A program made the position numbers and the translations under genes. A model generated the notes under the pieces. That model was not told the DNA's origin, did not search any database, and was given only the letters and a program-made list of their open reading frames with translations. Source: Blastochloris sulfoviridis (GTDB lineage Bacteria; Pseudomonadota; Alphaproteobacteria; Rhizobiales; Xanthobacteraceae). From it: a DNA stretch of 64,000 nt. Location of the stretch: positions 22,449 through 86,448 of the forward strand of contig NZ_VWPL01000015.1 in NCBI RefSeq assembly GCF_008630065.1, given 5' to 3'. This document shows positions 51,940 to 61,315 of this stretch, one piece after another; within the stretch, counting starts at the first letter, position 1; each line of letters begins with the position of its first letter.

Positions 51940-52328
51940 TCTCCCAGCACCGAAGGCCCATTGCCCGCGGAGCGCGGGACTTTGCCCCCGGGCGGGTGCC
52001 ATCGGCAAGGCGTCGGGCCGGCTCATCCCCATCTGTGCGCCGATGTGACGCCCCAGCCGGCTTCATCGGATACCGCTGGCCGGTTCCAGAACGTCGCCTT
52101 GCGGCAGGTGATACGGTTTCCGGCCGATCGGGCCTTCGAGCCGTATTCCGATCGCCGAAAACCCCGTTATCGAACAAGGGTTTTCGGCGAGACCGTTTCC
52201 GGTATCCCGTAGGGATCAACCGGAAACCGTATGAAGCCCGCCCCTGTGGTCAGATCGGCAAAGCGTGTTCCGCACAGAATGTGCCTCGGCTATGGTCCGG
52301 CCGCGTGCTGATCGGGGGTGGGCCGGCC
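51940..52328. other. Divergent intergenic region with family A element
   Basis: Separates the leftward ATPase gene from rightward purT. It contains the family A element at 52111-52232 and otherwise GC-rich spacer; neither promoter is evident. Confidence 0.5.
52111..52232 (+). repeat. Three-hairpin intergenic element (family A, copy 4)
   Basis: 122 bp, from ATACGGTTTCCGGCCG to AACCGGAAACCGTAT, with the CGCCGAAAACCCC/GGGTTTTCGGCG stem in the middle and TTTCCGGTATCCCG before the end. Nearly identical to copy 2. Confidence 0.85.
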
Positions 52329-53510
52329 ATGGCTTCCGTTGCGAAGGTTCTTCTGCTGGGCTCGGGCGAACTCGGCCGGGAATTCGTGATTTCCATCAAA
52401 CGCCTGGGCGCCCATGTCGTCGCCTGCGATGCGTATGCCGGTGCGCCCGCCATGCAGGTCGCCGACGAGGCCGAGGTGTTCTCGATGCTCGACGGCGCGG
52501 CGCTGACCGCGGCGATCGACAAGCATCGGCCCGATCTGATCGTGCCGGAGGTCGAGGCCATCCGCACCGAGGTGCTGAGGGATTTCGAGGAAAAGGGCTT
52601 CAGCGTGGTGCCGTCGGCGCGGGCCACCATCATGACCATGAACCGCGACCGCATCCGCGAGGTGGCTGCCACCGAGCTCAAGCTGCCGACCTCCAGATAC
52701 CGCTACGCCGAAACGCTTCCCGAGATGCGGGCAGCCGTCGACGAGATCGGCATCCCATGCGTGGTCAAGCCGGTGATGTCGTCATCGGGCAAGGGCCAGA
52801 GCACCGTGCGCAGCGCGGACGCCGTCGATGCCGCCTGGGCTTACGCCGTGGAGGGCATGCGCGGCGACCGCCAGCGGGTGATCGTCGAATCGTTCATCCC
52901 GTTCGACTACGAGATCACGCTGCTCACCATCCGCACCCGCGACGGCGTGATGTTCTGCCCGCCGATCGGCCACCGCCAGGAGCGCGGCGACTACCAGGAA
53001 AGCTGGCAGCCGGCGGCGATGTCGGCCGCGGCCATCGCCTCGGCTGAGGCCATGGCCAAGGCGGTGGTGGACAATCTCGGCGGCTATGGGCTGTTCGGCG
53101 TCGAATTCTTCGTCAAGGGCGAGGAGGTGATCTTCTCCGAGCTGTCGCCGCGCCCGCACGACACCGGCATGGTGACGCTGATCTCGCAGAACCTCACCGA
53201 GTTCGACCTGCACGCCCGCGCCATCCTCGGCCTGCCGATTCCCTCCATCACCCAGCACGGCCCCGCCGCCTCGGCGGTGATCCTGGCCGACCGCGACGCC
53301 GCCGACTTCTCGATCTCGGGGCTGGAGGCGGCGCTGCGCCCCACCGCACCGGGGGTGGATGTCGACGTGCGCATCTTCAACAAGCCGACCACCCGGCCCT
53401 ACCGCCGCATGGGGGTGGCGTTGGCGTTGGCGCGGCACGGCGATGTCACGCTCGCCCGCGCCGCCGCCTGCGCGGCGGCGACAAAGGTGGCGCTGACCTA
53501 TAGCGACTGA
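52329..53510 (+). CDS. purT: Formate-dependent phosphoribosylglycinamide formyltransferase
   Basis: An ATP-grasp enzyme of 393 residues that makes formyl-GAR from GAR, formate and ATP in purine synthesis, as an alternative to the folate-dependent PurN. The N-terminal dinucleotide-like fold is [17 protein letters not shown]-grasp motifs include [16 protein letters not shown] and the metal-binding [15 protein letters not shown]. The ATG at 52329 follows GGGGGTGGG; the open frame upstream lies in repeat DNA. Length agrees with PurT. Confidence 0.95.
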   Translation: MASVAKVLLLGSGELGREFVISIKRLGAHVVACDAYAGAPAMQVADEAEVFSMLDGAALTAAIDKHRPDLIVPEVEAIRTEVLRDFEEKGFSVVPSARATIMTMNRDRIREVAATELKLPTSRYRYAETLPEMRAAVDEIGIPCVVKPVMSSSGKGQSTVRSADAVDAAWAYAVEGMRGDRQRVIVESFIPFDYEITLLTIRTRDGVMFCPPIGHRQERGDYQESWQPAAMSAAAIASAEAMAKAVVDNLGGYGLFGVEFFVKGEEVIFSELSPRPHDTGMVTLISQNLTEFDLHARAILGLPIPSITQHGPAASAVILADRDAADFSISGLEAALRPTAPGVDVDVRIFNKPTTRPYRRMGVALALARHGDVTLARAAACAAATKVALTYSD

Positions 53511-53605
53511 TCCGCCGGCCGCCGAAAGATGCCGCTGCCAAGGCGGCCCGAGCCTTGTCCGATCCGGCCGCATCCGGTCGGATGATACTCTAGGCCTTTG
53601 AATTT

Positions 53606-53653
53606 CCGCATTTTCTCCCGCAGGATCGGTTCCCCCTCCTGCGGAAAATGCTC
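53606..53653. repeat. Palindromic repeat, family B
   Basis: CCGCATTTTCTCCCGCAGG and CCTGCGGAAAATGCTC form the arms around CGGTTCC. It lies 34 bases before the ppc start codon. Confidence 0.75.
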
Positions 53654-53686
53654 TACGGTTGAAGCCTGAATCGGAGCCCGCCCACC

Positions 53687-56446
53687 ATGACCCGCGACGC
53701 CAACGCCCGCGACGCCAGTGCCAACAACGGCTCGATATCCGGCGGCTTCGCCAAGGTCGGCACCGACTTCGCCTATCTGCTCGACCTGTTCTGCCAGGTC
53801 GCCGACGAATCCAGCACGGCCGCCGGCGTCTCCGCCTTCATCCGCCAGTGTTTCGCGCCGGACCAGCCGGCGCCGCCGGCCGAGGCCGACGACAATGCCG
53901 AGCGGCGCTGCCAGGCGCTGTCGATCGCGTTCCAGCTCCTCAACATCGTCGAGGAGAACGCCGCCAACCAGATCCGCCGCAGCCGCGACGGCCAGCAGCG
54001 CGAGAGCGAGCCCGGGCTGTGGCTGACCGACCTGCGCGATCTTCTCGACCGCGGCTATTCGGAGGATGCCGTGCGCGGCGTGATCGCCGACGCCGCGCTC
54101 GAGCCGGTGCTCACCGCCCACCCCACCGAGGCCAAGCGCACCACGGTGCTGGAGCATCACCGCGCGCTCTATCTCCTGCTCTTGGAGCGCGAGGGCCGGG
54201 CCTTCACCGACGTCGAGTTCGCGATGTTCCAGCACCGCGTCAAGGCGGCGCTGGAACGGCTGTGGCGCACCGGCGAAATCTCGCTCGACCGCACCAAGCT
54301 GGAGAGCGAGATCCGCAACGTGCTGCACTATTTCGAGCACGTGTTCCCCGATGTCGTCGAGCTCTTGGACCAGCGCTTCCAGCAGGCGTGGCGCGCCACC
54401 TTCGCCAGCGACGCGCCGCCGATGCCGCAGATCGAATTCGGCACCTGGGTCGGCGGCGACCGCGACGGCCACCCGCTGGTGACGCCCGAGGTCACGCAAT
54501 CCATGCTCGGCCGGCTGCGCCGCGGCGCGCTCGACGTGCTGCAGGCGCGGCTGGTCCAGCTCGCGGTGAAGCTGTCGTTCGCCGTGGATGACGGGCAGGC
54601 CCTGCCGCCCATGCTCCGTGCCCGTATCGACGAGCTTGCCGCGCTCCTGGGCGATGACGCCCCGCCCGCCTTGGCGCGCAATCCCGGCGAGCCGTGGCGG
54701 CAACTGATCAATCTGATGGTCGCGCGGCTGGAGCGCACCCGGGCTGCGCCCAATGACCCGGCGGCCTATGCCGCGGCCGCGGCGCTGGTTGCCGATCTCG
54801 GCATCCTCGAGGAGGCGGTGCGGCAGGCCGGCGCCCCGCACGTCGCCGAAACCGACGTGCGCCCGCTCGCCGCGCTGGCGCGCGCCTTCGGCTTCCATCT
54901 GGCGCGGCTCGATATCCGCCAGAACAGCGCCTATCACGACCGCGCCATCGCCGGGCTGCTCGGTGCCGCCGGCTTCGAGCGCACCGATTATCCCGACTGG
55001 AGCGAGGCGGAGAAGCTGGCGTTCCTCGAGCGCGAACTCTCGAGCCCGCGGCCATTCGCCTGCGTGCACCGCCAACTCGCCGGCGAGGCGGAGCTCACGG
55101 TGCGGCTGTTCCGGGCGTTGAGGAGCCACGCGGCCACGTTCGGCTATGCCGGCATCGGTCCGGTGATCGTCAGCATGACGCGCGGCGCGTCTGACCTGCT
55201 CGCGGTCTATCTGCTGGCGCGCGAGGCGGGGCTGATGGTCGACACGCCGGCCGGCGCGGCGTGCGAGCTGAGGGTGGCGCCGCTGTTCGAGACCATCGAC
55301 GACCTCGACCGCAGCGATGGCATCCTTGATGCGTTCCTGGCCCACCCGATGACGCGGCGCACGCTCGATCACATCCGCATCCGCGACGGACGGCCGACGC
55401 CCGAATGCCTGGTGATGCTGGGCTACAGCGACAGCAACAAGGATGGCGGCATTCTCGCCAGCCAGTGGCACCTGCATCAGGCCGAAAGCCGCCTGATGCG
55501 CGTCGCCCGCCGCCATGGCGTCAGGCTCGAATTCTTCCACGGCCGCGGCGGCACCATCGGCCGTGGCGCCGGGCCGAGCCACGCCTTCCTCAAGGCGCTG
55601 CCTTCGGGCTCGCTCAGCGGGCGCATGGGCGTCACCGAGCAGGGCGAGGTGATCGCCCAGCGCTACGCCAACCGCGTCACTGCCACCTTCCACCTGGAGC
55701 GCATGATCGCCGGCCTGGTGCGCACCTCGCTGCTGCATCAGGCGGGCGAGGCGCCGCCGCACCCGCTGCACGGCGTGTGGGACGGCGTGGTGGCGCGCAG
55801 CCTTGCGGCCTATCGCAGCCTCGTCGAGGCGCCGGGCTTCATCACCTTCTTCCGGCAGGCGACGCCGATCGACGCCATCGAGGAGAGCCGCATCGGCTCG
55901 CGCCCGCCGCGCCGCACCGGCTCGGCGGGGCTTGCGGATCTGCGGGCGATTCCCTGGGTGTTCAGCTGGAGCCAGGCGCGTTTCCATCTGCCCGGCTGGT
56001 TCGGCGTCGGCAGCGCGCTGGCCGGGCTGGAAGCGGAGCAGCCGGAGGATTGGGCGGCGCTCAAGGCCGCGGCCGCCGACTGGCCGTTCTTGTCCTACGT
56101 GCTGCGCAACGTCGAGGCCAGCCTGCTGATGGCCGACCGCGAGATCATGACGCTCTATGCCGGCCTCGTCGAGGACGAGCGCCTGCGGCAAGACACGCTG
56201 GCGCGCATCTTCGCCGAGTTCGAGCGGGCACGCGCCCAGGTCGGCGCGCTGCTCGGCCAGCCTCTCGGCGAGGGCCGCCCCCGCCTCGTGCGCACGCGCC
56301 ACACCCGGACGAGCGGGCTCGCCTGGCTGTCGGGCGAGCAGGTACGGCTGCTGCGCGCGTGGCGCCGGACCCGGGACGAAGACGCGCTGCAGGCGCTGCT
56401 GCTCACCGTCAACGCCATCGCCATGGGCCAGAAGACGACCGGCTGA
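53687..56446 (+). CDS. ppc: Phosphoenolpyruvate carboxylase
   Basis: Converts PEP and bicarbonate to oxaloacetate, refilling the TCA cycle. The 919-residue length is standard. Catalytic histidine lies in VLTAHPTEAKRTTV near residue 145, the second signature is VMLGYSDSNKDGG near 580, and FHGRGGTIGRG, carrying catalytic arginines, follows. The C-terminus NAIAMGQKTTG fits the family end with a changed penultimate part. The ATG at 53687 begins a low-complexity N-terminal stretch of about 20 residues before the conserved part. Confidence 0.96.
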   Translation: MTRDANARDASANNGSISGGFAKVGTDFAYLLDLFCQVADESSTAAGVSAFIRQCFAPDQPAPPAEADDNAERRCQALSIAFQLLNIVEENAANQIRRSRDGQQRESEPGLWLTDLRDLLDRGYSEDAVRGVIADAALEPVLTAHPTEAKRTTVLEHHRALYLLLLEREGRAFTDVEFAMFQHRVKAALERLWRTGEISLDRTKLESEIRNVLHYFEHVFPDVVELLDQRFQQAWRATFASDAPPMPQIEFGTWVGGDRDGHPLVTPEVTQSMLGRLRRGALDVLQARLVQLAVKLSFAVDDGQALPPMLRARIDELAALLGDDAPPALARNPGEPWRQLINLMVARLERTRAAPNDPAAYAAAAALVADLGILEEAVRQAGAPHVAETDVRPLAALARAFGFHLARLDIRQNSAYHDRAIAGLLGAAGFERTDYPDWSEAEKLAFLERELSSPRPFACVHRQLAGEAELTVRLFRALRSHAATFGYAGIGPVIVSMTRGASDLLAVYLLAREAGLMVDTPAGAACELRVAPLFETIDDLDRSDGILDAFLAHPMTRRTLDHIRIRDGRPTPECLVMLGYSDSNKDGGILASQWHLHQAESRLMRVARRHGVRLEFFHGRGGTIGRGAGPSHAFLKALPSGSLSGRMGVTEQGEVIAQRYANRVTATFHLERMIAGLVRTSLLHQAGEAPPHPLHGVWDGVVARSLAAYRSLVEAPGFITFFRQATPIDAIEESRIGSRPPRRTGSAGLADLRAIPWVFSWSQARFHLPGWFGVGSALAGLEAEQPEDWAALKAAAADWPFLSYVLRNVEASLLMADREIMTLYAGLVEDERLRQDTLARIFAEFERARAQVGALLGQPLGEGRPRLVRTRHTRTSGLAWLSGEQVRLLRAWRRTRDEDALQALLLTVNAIAMGQKTTG

Positions 56447-56465
56447 GCCCGGGTCGGCCGCCTCG

Positions 56466-57473
56466 TCAGATCGCCGGTCGCGCGGTCCGCTCGCGCGCCG
56501 CGGACGAGCCTCGCACCACCAGCCGCGCGGCCAGCACCACCTGCCGCCGCGCCATGTCCGGCGTCCTGAGCCGCTCGAAGACCAGGTCCATCGCCGCCCG
56601 GCCGATCTCGGCCACCGGCTGCTCGATCACCGTCAGGCCCGGGCCGACCAGCTCCGTCCAGGTCTCGTTGTCGAAGCCGGCGATGGCGATGTCGCGCGGC
56701 GACTCGAGTCCGGCGCGCCGGGCCGCGCGATAGAGCCCGAGCAGCAAGAGGCCGTTCGACACCATCACCGCATCGGGCCGCGCGCCGGCCGCAAGCCGGC
56801 GCGTCAACTCGGCCTCGGCCGCCTCGGCCGTGGGGGGCAGGAAGCGGACGTCGGTGTCGAGCCCGTGCCGCGCCATCGCCGCCGCATAGCCGTCATGGCG
56901 CAGTTCGGCCGTCGACGATGTGTTGCCGAACAGCCCGAGGATCCGCCGATGCCCCTGGCCGACGAGATGATCGACGAGGACGCCTGCGGCCGACGCATTG
57001 TCGATCGTCACCGCATCGTGCGCCCCCGCTGGTCCCATGCGATCGACCAGCACGACGGGAAAGCTGAACTCCATGCGGCCGAGGCGTTCCGCCGTCGTGC
57101 GCGTCGGCGCGTAGATGAGGCCGGTGATCCGCTCTTCCTGCATCATGCGCAGGTACATCGCCTCGCGGGCCGGGTTCTCGTCGGTGTTGCACAGCACCAC
57201 CCGCATGTCGGCGCCATAGGCCGCGTCCTCCACCGCCCGGCTGAGGGTGGTGAAGAACGGGTTGCGGATGTCGGAGACGATCAGCCCGATGGTGCGCGAA
57301 TGCTGCGACCTGAGCCGCCGCGCCGCGAGGTTGGGGCGATATTGCGTGGCCTTGATCGCCGCCTCGACCTTCTGCCGGAGGTCGTCGCTCACCGGCCCGT
57401 TGCCGAGCACCCGCGACACGGTCGCCGGCGAGACCCCCGCCACGCGGGCCACGTCCTTGATCCCTACCGTCAT
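56466..57473 (-). CDS. fruR: LacI-family repressor of the fructose operon (FruR-like)
   Basis: A 335-residue LacI/GalR regulator. The N-terminal helix-turn-helix and hinge helix are visible as IKDVARVAGVSPATVSRVL followed by LAARRLRSQHSRTIGLIV. The rest is the periplasmic-binding-protein-like effector domain. It is divergent from fruB with 167 bases between start codons, and the gap holds two palindromes of the LacI type (AAAACGTTTT core). This points to fructose phosphate-responsive control of fruBKA and of itself; the symbol is by context. Confidence 0.88.
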   Translation of the reverse strand: MTVGIKDVARVAGVSPATVSRVLGNGPVSDDLRQKVEAAIKATQYRPNLAARRLRSQHSRTIGLIVSDIRNPFFTTLSRAVEDAAYGADMRVVLCNTDENPAREAMYLRMMQEERITGLIYAPTRTTAERLGRMEFSFPVVLVDRMGPAGAHDAVTIDNASAAGVLVDHLVGQGHRRILGLFGNTSSTAELRHDGYAAAMARHGLDTDVRFLPPTAEAAEAELTRRLAAGARPDAVMVSNGLLLLGLYRAARRAGLESPRDIAIAGFDNETWTELVGPGLTVIEQPVAEIGRAAMDLVFERLRTPDMARRQVVLAARLVVRGSSAARERTARPAI

Positions 57474-57477
57474 ATTC

Positions 57478-57489
57478 TGAAAACGTTCC
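57478..57489. promoter_or_regulatory. LacI-type operator near the regulator gene
   Basis: TGAAAACGTTCC lies five bases before the regulator start codon. It matches the left half and centre of the perfect site at 57589-57602. Likely autoregulation. Confidence 0.6.
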
Positions 57490-57576
57490 CAATCGACAGA
57501 CCCTGAAACGTCAGGGAACTGTGCATTTCAACATCAATACTGACAAGAGATTCCCATCTTGGCAATGCGATGGCCG

Positions 57577-57605
57577 TTGACAGCCACGTGAAAACGTTTT
57601 CAAAT
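57577..57605 (+). promoter_or_regulatory. fruB promoter
   Basis: A consensus -35 TTGACA (57577-57582), a 17-base spacer and TCAAAT (57600-57605) as -10. The repressor palindrome lies inside the spacer, so bound repressor would block polymerase. Confidence 0.6.
57589..57602. promoter_or_regulatory. LacI-type operator of fruBKA
   Basis: A perfect 14-bp palindrome TGAAAACGTTTTCA centred between the -35 and -10 of the fruB promoter. The central CG and A/T arms are typical of LacI/FruR-family operators. Confidence 0.8.
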
Positions 57606-57640
57606 CCGTTTCAACAATGAACCCACGGGAGGGCTCGTCC

Positions 57641-60190
57641 ATGGCCAACGCCACCATCACGAGCGCCACCGGCGCGACTGCCGCCACCTCGGCGCCGATC
57701 CTGTCGGCCGAACTGGTCCGCCTCGCCGCCCGCCCCGCCACCAAGGAGGCGGCGATCCGCGAGGCCGCCCAGATGCTGGTCGCCAGCGGCCGCATCGACC
57801 CCGCCTATGTCGACTCGATGATGCGCCGCGAGGCGGTGGCCAACACCTTCCTCGGCCACGGCGTGGTCATCCCCCACGGCATGGTCGAGGACCGCGGCCT
57901 TGTCCGGGAGAACGGCCTCGCCATCCTCCAGGTTCCGGACGGCGTCGCCTGGAACGAGGGCCAGACCGCCCGCCTCGTCGTCGCCATCGCCGCCCGCTCC
58001 GACGCCCACATCACCGTCCTGCGCCGCCTCACCAATCTGCTGCAGGACGAAGCCGCGCTCGACGCCCTGACGCGCACCACCGACGCGCGCGACATCATTG
58101 CCGCGCTCACCAGCGCCCCTGCGGAGGCGTCCGCTCCCGCCGCGCCGGCCATCGATCTCGCCAATCGTTTCGACTGGATCTGCGACTATCCGAGCGGCCT
58201 CCACGCCCGGCCGGCCGCCCATTGGGTCGACACCGCCCGCCGCAGCCGCGCCCGCATCCAGATCCGCGCCGGCGACGAGGTCGCCGACCCGCGCAATCTC
58301 GTCTCGCTGCTCCGGCTTGGCATCCGCAGCGGCGACCGCATCGTCGTCTCGGCGGAGGGCGACGGCGCCGCCGAGGCGCTCGCCGCGATGAAGGCCGCGA
58401 TCACCGGCCTCACCCTCCAGGAGAAGACCGACGCCGCCAAGGCCGCGGCCAAGGCTGCCGCGGGCGCTGGCGCCGCGGCATGGACCCCGCCCGCCCCCAT
58501 GCCGTCGATCCCCGGCATGTCCGCCGCGCCCGGCCTCGCCATCGGCCGCGTCCACGTGGTGCGCCCGGCCGAGGTGGCGGTCCCGGACCTGCCGCTCCCG
58601 CTCATCGAATCCGGCCGCCAGCTCGACGAGGCGATCATCGCCACCCGGCAGAAGCTCACCGTCCTGGCCGACGACACCGCCCGCCGGCTGGGCGCCTCGG
58701 AGGCCGGCATCTTCAAGGCCCAGGCCGAGTTCCTGGCCGACACCGACCTCATCACCCTCGCCTGCCAGCTCATGGTCGACGGCCACGGCCCGGCCTGGGC
58801 GTGGCAGGAGGCGGTGAGCCGCACCGCGGGCCGCCTCGCCGCCATGGGCAATCCGCTGCTCGCCGCCCGCGCCGCCGACCTACGCGACGTCGGCAACCGG
58901 GTGCTCGCCCATCTCGTGCCGGACCTCGCGACCACCGAAGCGCCACTTCCCGACGGCGACGTGCTCCTGATCGCCGACGACCTCACGCCGTCCGACACCG
59001 TCGGCCTCGACACCACCCGCATCGTCGGCCTCGTCACCGCGCGCGGCGGCCCGACCTCGCACACCGCCATCCTCGCCCGCACGCTCGGCCTGCCGGCCTT
59101 GGTCGCGGCCGGCGACGCGGCGCTCGACGTCGCCGAGGGCACCACCGCCATTCTCGACGGCGGCGGCGCCCGCCTCTGGCTCGACCCCAACGACGCGGCG
59201 ATCGCGGCGGCCCGCACCCGTATCGAAGCCGACACCGAGCGCCGCCGTCGCGAGGCGGCGGACCGCGCCGCGCCGGCCGTCACCACCGACGGCCAGCGCA
59301 TCGAGATCGCCGCCAACGCCAACACCCCCGACCAGGTCGCGCTCGCGCTCGATCTCGGCGCCGAGGGCGTCGGCCTGATGCGCACCGAGTTCCTGTTCCT
59401 TGAGCGCGGCGCCACGCCCACCGAGGACGAACAGGCCGAGATCTATACCGCCATGCTCGATGCGCTCGGCGACCGGCCGCTGATCGTGCGCGCCCTCGAC
59501 ATCGGCGGCGACAAGCAGGTCGCCCATCTCGACCTGCCGCACGAGGCGAACCCGTTCCTCGGCGTGCGCGGCGCCCGCCTGCTGCTGCGCCGCCCCGAGC
59601 TGATCGAGCCGCAACTGCGTGCGCTCTATCGCGCCGCGAAGAGCGGCCGCAAGCTGTCGATCATGTTCCCGATGATCACCTCGCTGCAGGAGATCGTCGC
59701 GCTGCGGGCCATCTGCGAGCGCATCCGCGCCGATCTCGATGCGCCTGGGGTGCCGCTCGGCATCATGGTCGAGGTGCCCTCGGCGGCGGTGCTCGCCGAC
59801 GTCTTCGCCGCCCACGTCGACTTCTTCTCGATCGGCACCAACGACCTCACCCAATACGCGCTGGCCATCGACCGCCAGCATCCGGATCTGGCGGCGGAGG
59901 CCGACAGCCTCCACCCGGCGGTGCTGCGCCTGATCGCCGCCACCGTGAAGGGCGCGGCCGCCCACGGCCGCTGGGTCGGCGTCTGCGGCGGCATTGCCGG
60001 CGATCCGTTCGGCGCGTGCCTGCTCGCCGGCCTCGGCGTCGACGAGCTGTCGATGACCCCGCGCGACGTGCCCGCCGTCAAGGCGCGGCTGCGCTCCGCG
60101 ACCTTTTCCGACCTGCAGCGCCTCGCCGCCGAAGCCCTGGCGGCGGACACCGCCGACCGCGTCCGCGCCCTCGACGGAGAACGGCGATGA
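57641..60190 (+). CDS. fruB: Fructose PTS EIIA-HPr-EI multiphosphoryl transfer protein
   Basis: A three-part protein of 849 residues that takes phosphate from PEP and hands it to FruA. Domains in order are EIIA(Fru) with active His79 in GVVIPHGM, HPr with active His188 in GLHARPAAHW, and Enzyme I with active His474 in GGPTSHTAI. The EI PEP-binding part includes VGLMRTEFLFL and FFSIGTNDLTQYALA. An Ala/Pro-rich linker (about 262-292) joins HPr to EI. I chose the ATG at 57641 with GGGAGG upstream; an ATG 24 bases earlier has no ribosome-binding site. Confidence 0.96.
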   Translation: MANATITSATGATAATSAPILSAELVRLAARPATKEAAIREAAQMLVASGRIDPAYVDSMMRREAVANTFLGHGVVIPHGMVEDRGLVRENGLAILQVPDGVAWNEGQTARLVVAIAARSDAHITVLRRLTNLLQDEAALDALTRTTDARDIIAALTSAPAEASAPAAPAIDLANRFDWICDYPSGLHARPAAHWVDTARRSRARIQIRAGDEVADPRNLVSLLRLGIRSGDRIVVSAEGDGAAEALAAMKAAITGLTLQEKTDAAKAAAKAAAGAGAAAWTPPAPMPSIPGMSAAPGLAIGRVHVVRPAEVAVPDLPLPLIESGRQLDEAIIATRQKLTVLADDTARRLGASEAGIFKAQAEFLADTDLITLACQLMVDGHGPAWAWQEAVSRTAGRLAAMGNPLLAARAADLRDVGNRVLAHLVPDLATTEAPLPDGDVLLIADDLTPSDTVGLDTTRIVGLVTARGGPTSHTAILARTLGLPALVAAGDAALDVAEGTTAILDGGGARLWLDPNDAAIAAARTRIEADTERRRREAADRAAPAVTTDGQRIEIAANANTPDQVALALDLGAEGVGLMRTEFLFLERGATPTEDEQAEIYTAMLDALGDRPLIVRALDIGGDKQVAHLDLPHEANPFLGVRGARLLLRRPELIEPQLRALYRAAKSGRKLSIMFPMITSLQEIVALRAICERIRADLDAPGVPLGIMVEVPSAAVLADVFAAHVDFFSIGTNDLTQYALAIDRQHPDLAAEADSLHPAVLRLIAATVKGAAAHGRWVGVCGGIAGDPFGACLLAGLGVDELSMTPRDVPAVKARLRSATFSDLQRLAAEALAADTADRVRALDGERR

Positions 60191-61143
60191 CCGAAGACCT
60201 CGCGCCCGATGTCGTCACGGTGACGCTCAACCCGGCGATCGACCTCACCGTCACGCTCGACCGCTTCGTCGTCGGCACCGTGCAGCGCGCCACCGCCGCC
60301 GTCTCGACCTGCGGCGGCAAGGGCATCAACGTCGCCGGCTGCCTCGCCGACTGGGGCGTCCGCGTCACTGCCACCGGCGTGCTCGGCCGCGCCAATGACG
60401 GCACCTTCGCCGAGTTCTTTGCCAGGAAGGGCATCGCCGACCGCTTCGTGCGCACCTCCGGCGAGACCCGCACCAACATCAAGATCGCCGACCGCACGAG
60501 CGGCGAAACCACCGACGTCAACCTGCCCGGCCTCATCATCCCGGACGCCGTCTTCGAGTCGGTGCGCAAGGCCCTGATGGACTCGGTCGCCCCCGGCCGC
60601 CCGGTGGTGCTCGCCGGCTCGCTGCCCGAGACGCTGCCCGCCACGGCGTGGGCCGAGATTGCCAATGACCTCAGCGGCCCCGGCGCCCGCGTCGTGCTCG
60701 ACACCTCCGGCGCGCCGCTCGCCGCCGCGCTCAAGGCGGGCGTGCCGATCCACGCGGTGAAGCCCAACCGCGCCGAGCTTGAAGCGCTGGTCGGCCATCC
60801 GCTTGCCGGCGCTGGCGAACTGGTCGAGGCGGCACGCGCCCTGCTCGCCCGCGGCCTTGCGCTGGTGGTGGTCTCGCTCGGCGCCGAGGGCGCGCTGTTC
60901 GTCGATCGCGAGACGGCGCTCGCCGCGCGCCTGCCGGCCAGGACCGTGCTGTCCACGGTCGGCGCTGGCGACGCCATGGTGGCCGGCATCGTCGCAGCCC
61001 TCGTCGAAGACGCGCCGCTCGAACGCGTCGCCCGGCTCTCGACGGCGTTCGCCGCCTCGAAGCTCGATCGCATCGGCCCCTATCTCGGACCGGCCGAGGA
61101 CATCGAGCGCCTCGCCACCGCCGTCAGCGTGACGTTGATCTGA
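60187..61143 (+). CDS. fruK: 1-phosphofructokinase
   Basis: A PfkB-family kinase of 318 residues that turns fructose 1-phosphate from FruA into fructose 1,6-bisphosphate. Family motifs are TLNPAIDLTVTL, STCGGKGINVAG near residue 40 and the C-terminal STVGAGDAMVAGI with the catalytic Asp. The ATG overlaps the fruB stop by ATGA. A repeat element separates it from fruA. Confidence 0.95.
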   Translation: MTEDLAPDVVTVTLNPAIDLTVTLDRFVVGTVQRATAAVSTCGGKGINVAGCLADWGVRVTATGVLGRANDGTFAEFFARKGIADRFVRTSGETRTNIKIADRTSGETTDVNLPGLIIPDAVFESVRKALMDSVAPGRPVVLAGSLPETLPATAWAEIANDLSGPGARVVLDTSGAPLAAALKAGVPIHAVKPNRAELEALVGHPLAGAGELVEAARALLARGLALVVVSLGAEGALFVDRETALAARLPARTVLSTVGAGDAMVAGIVAALVEDAPLERVARLSTAFAASKLDRIGPYLGPAEDIERLATAVSVTLI

Positions 61144-61265
61144 TACGGTTTCCGGTTGATCCCTTCGGGATACCGGAAACGATCTCGCCGAAAATCCCTT
61201 GTTCGATAACGGGATTTTCGACGATCGGAATGCGGTTCTCCGGCCTTGCAGGCCGGAAACCGCAT
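61143..61265 (-). repeat. Three-hairpin intergenic element (family A, copy 5, inverted)
   Basis: 123 bp inserted between fruK and fruA, opposite in orientation to copies 1-4: it begins ATACGGTTTCCGGTTGATCC and ends GGCCGGAAACCGCAT. Its first base is the last base of the fruK stop codon. It may cut fruA expression relative to fruBK or stabilise the transcript; that is inference. Confidence 0.85.
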
Positions 61266-61315
61266 GAACCGCCCAACCCGCAGCAAACGCGGGACCGAAC
61301 GAACCGGAGGAGCCC

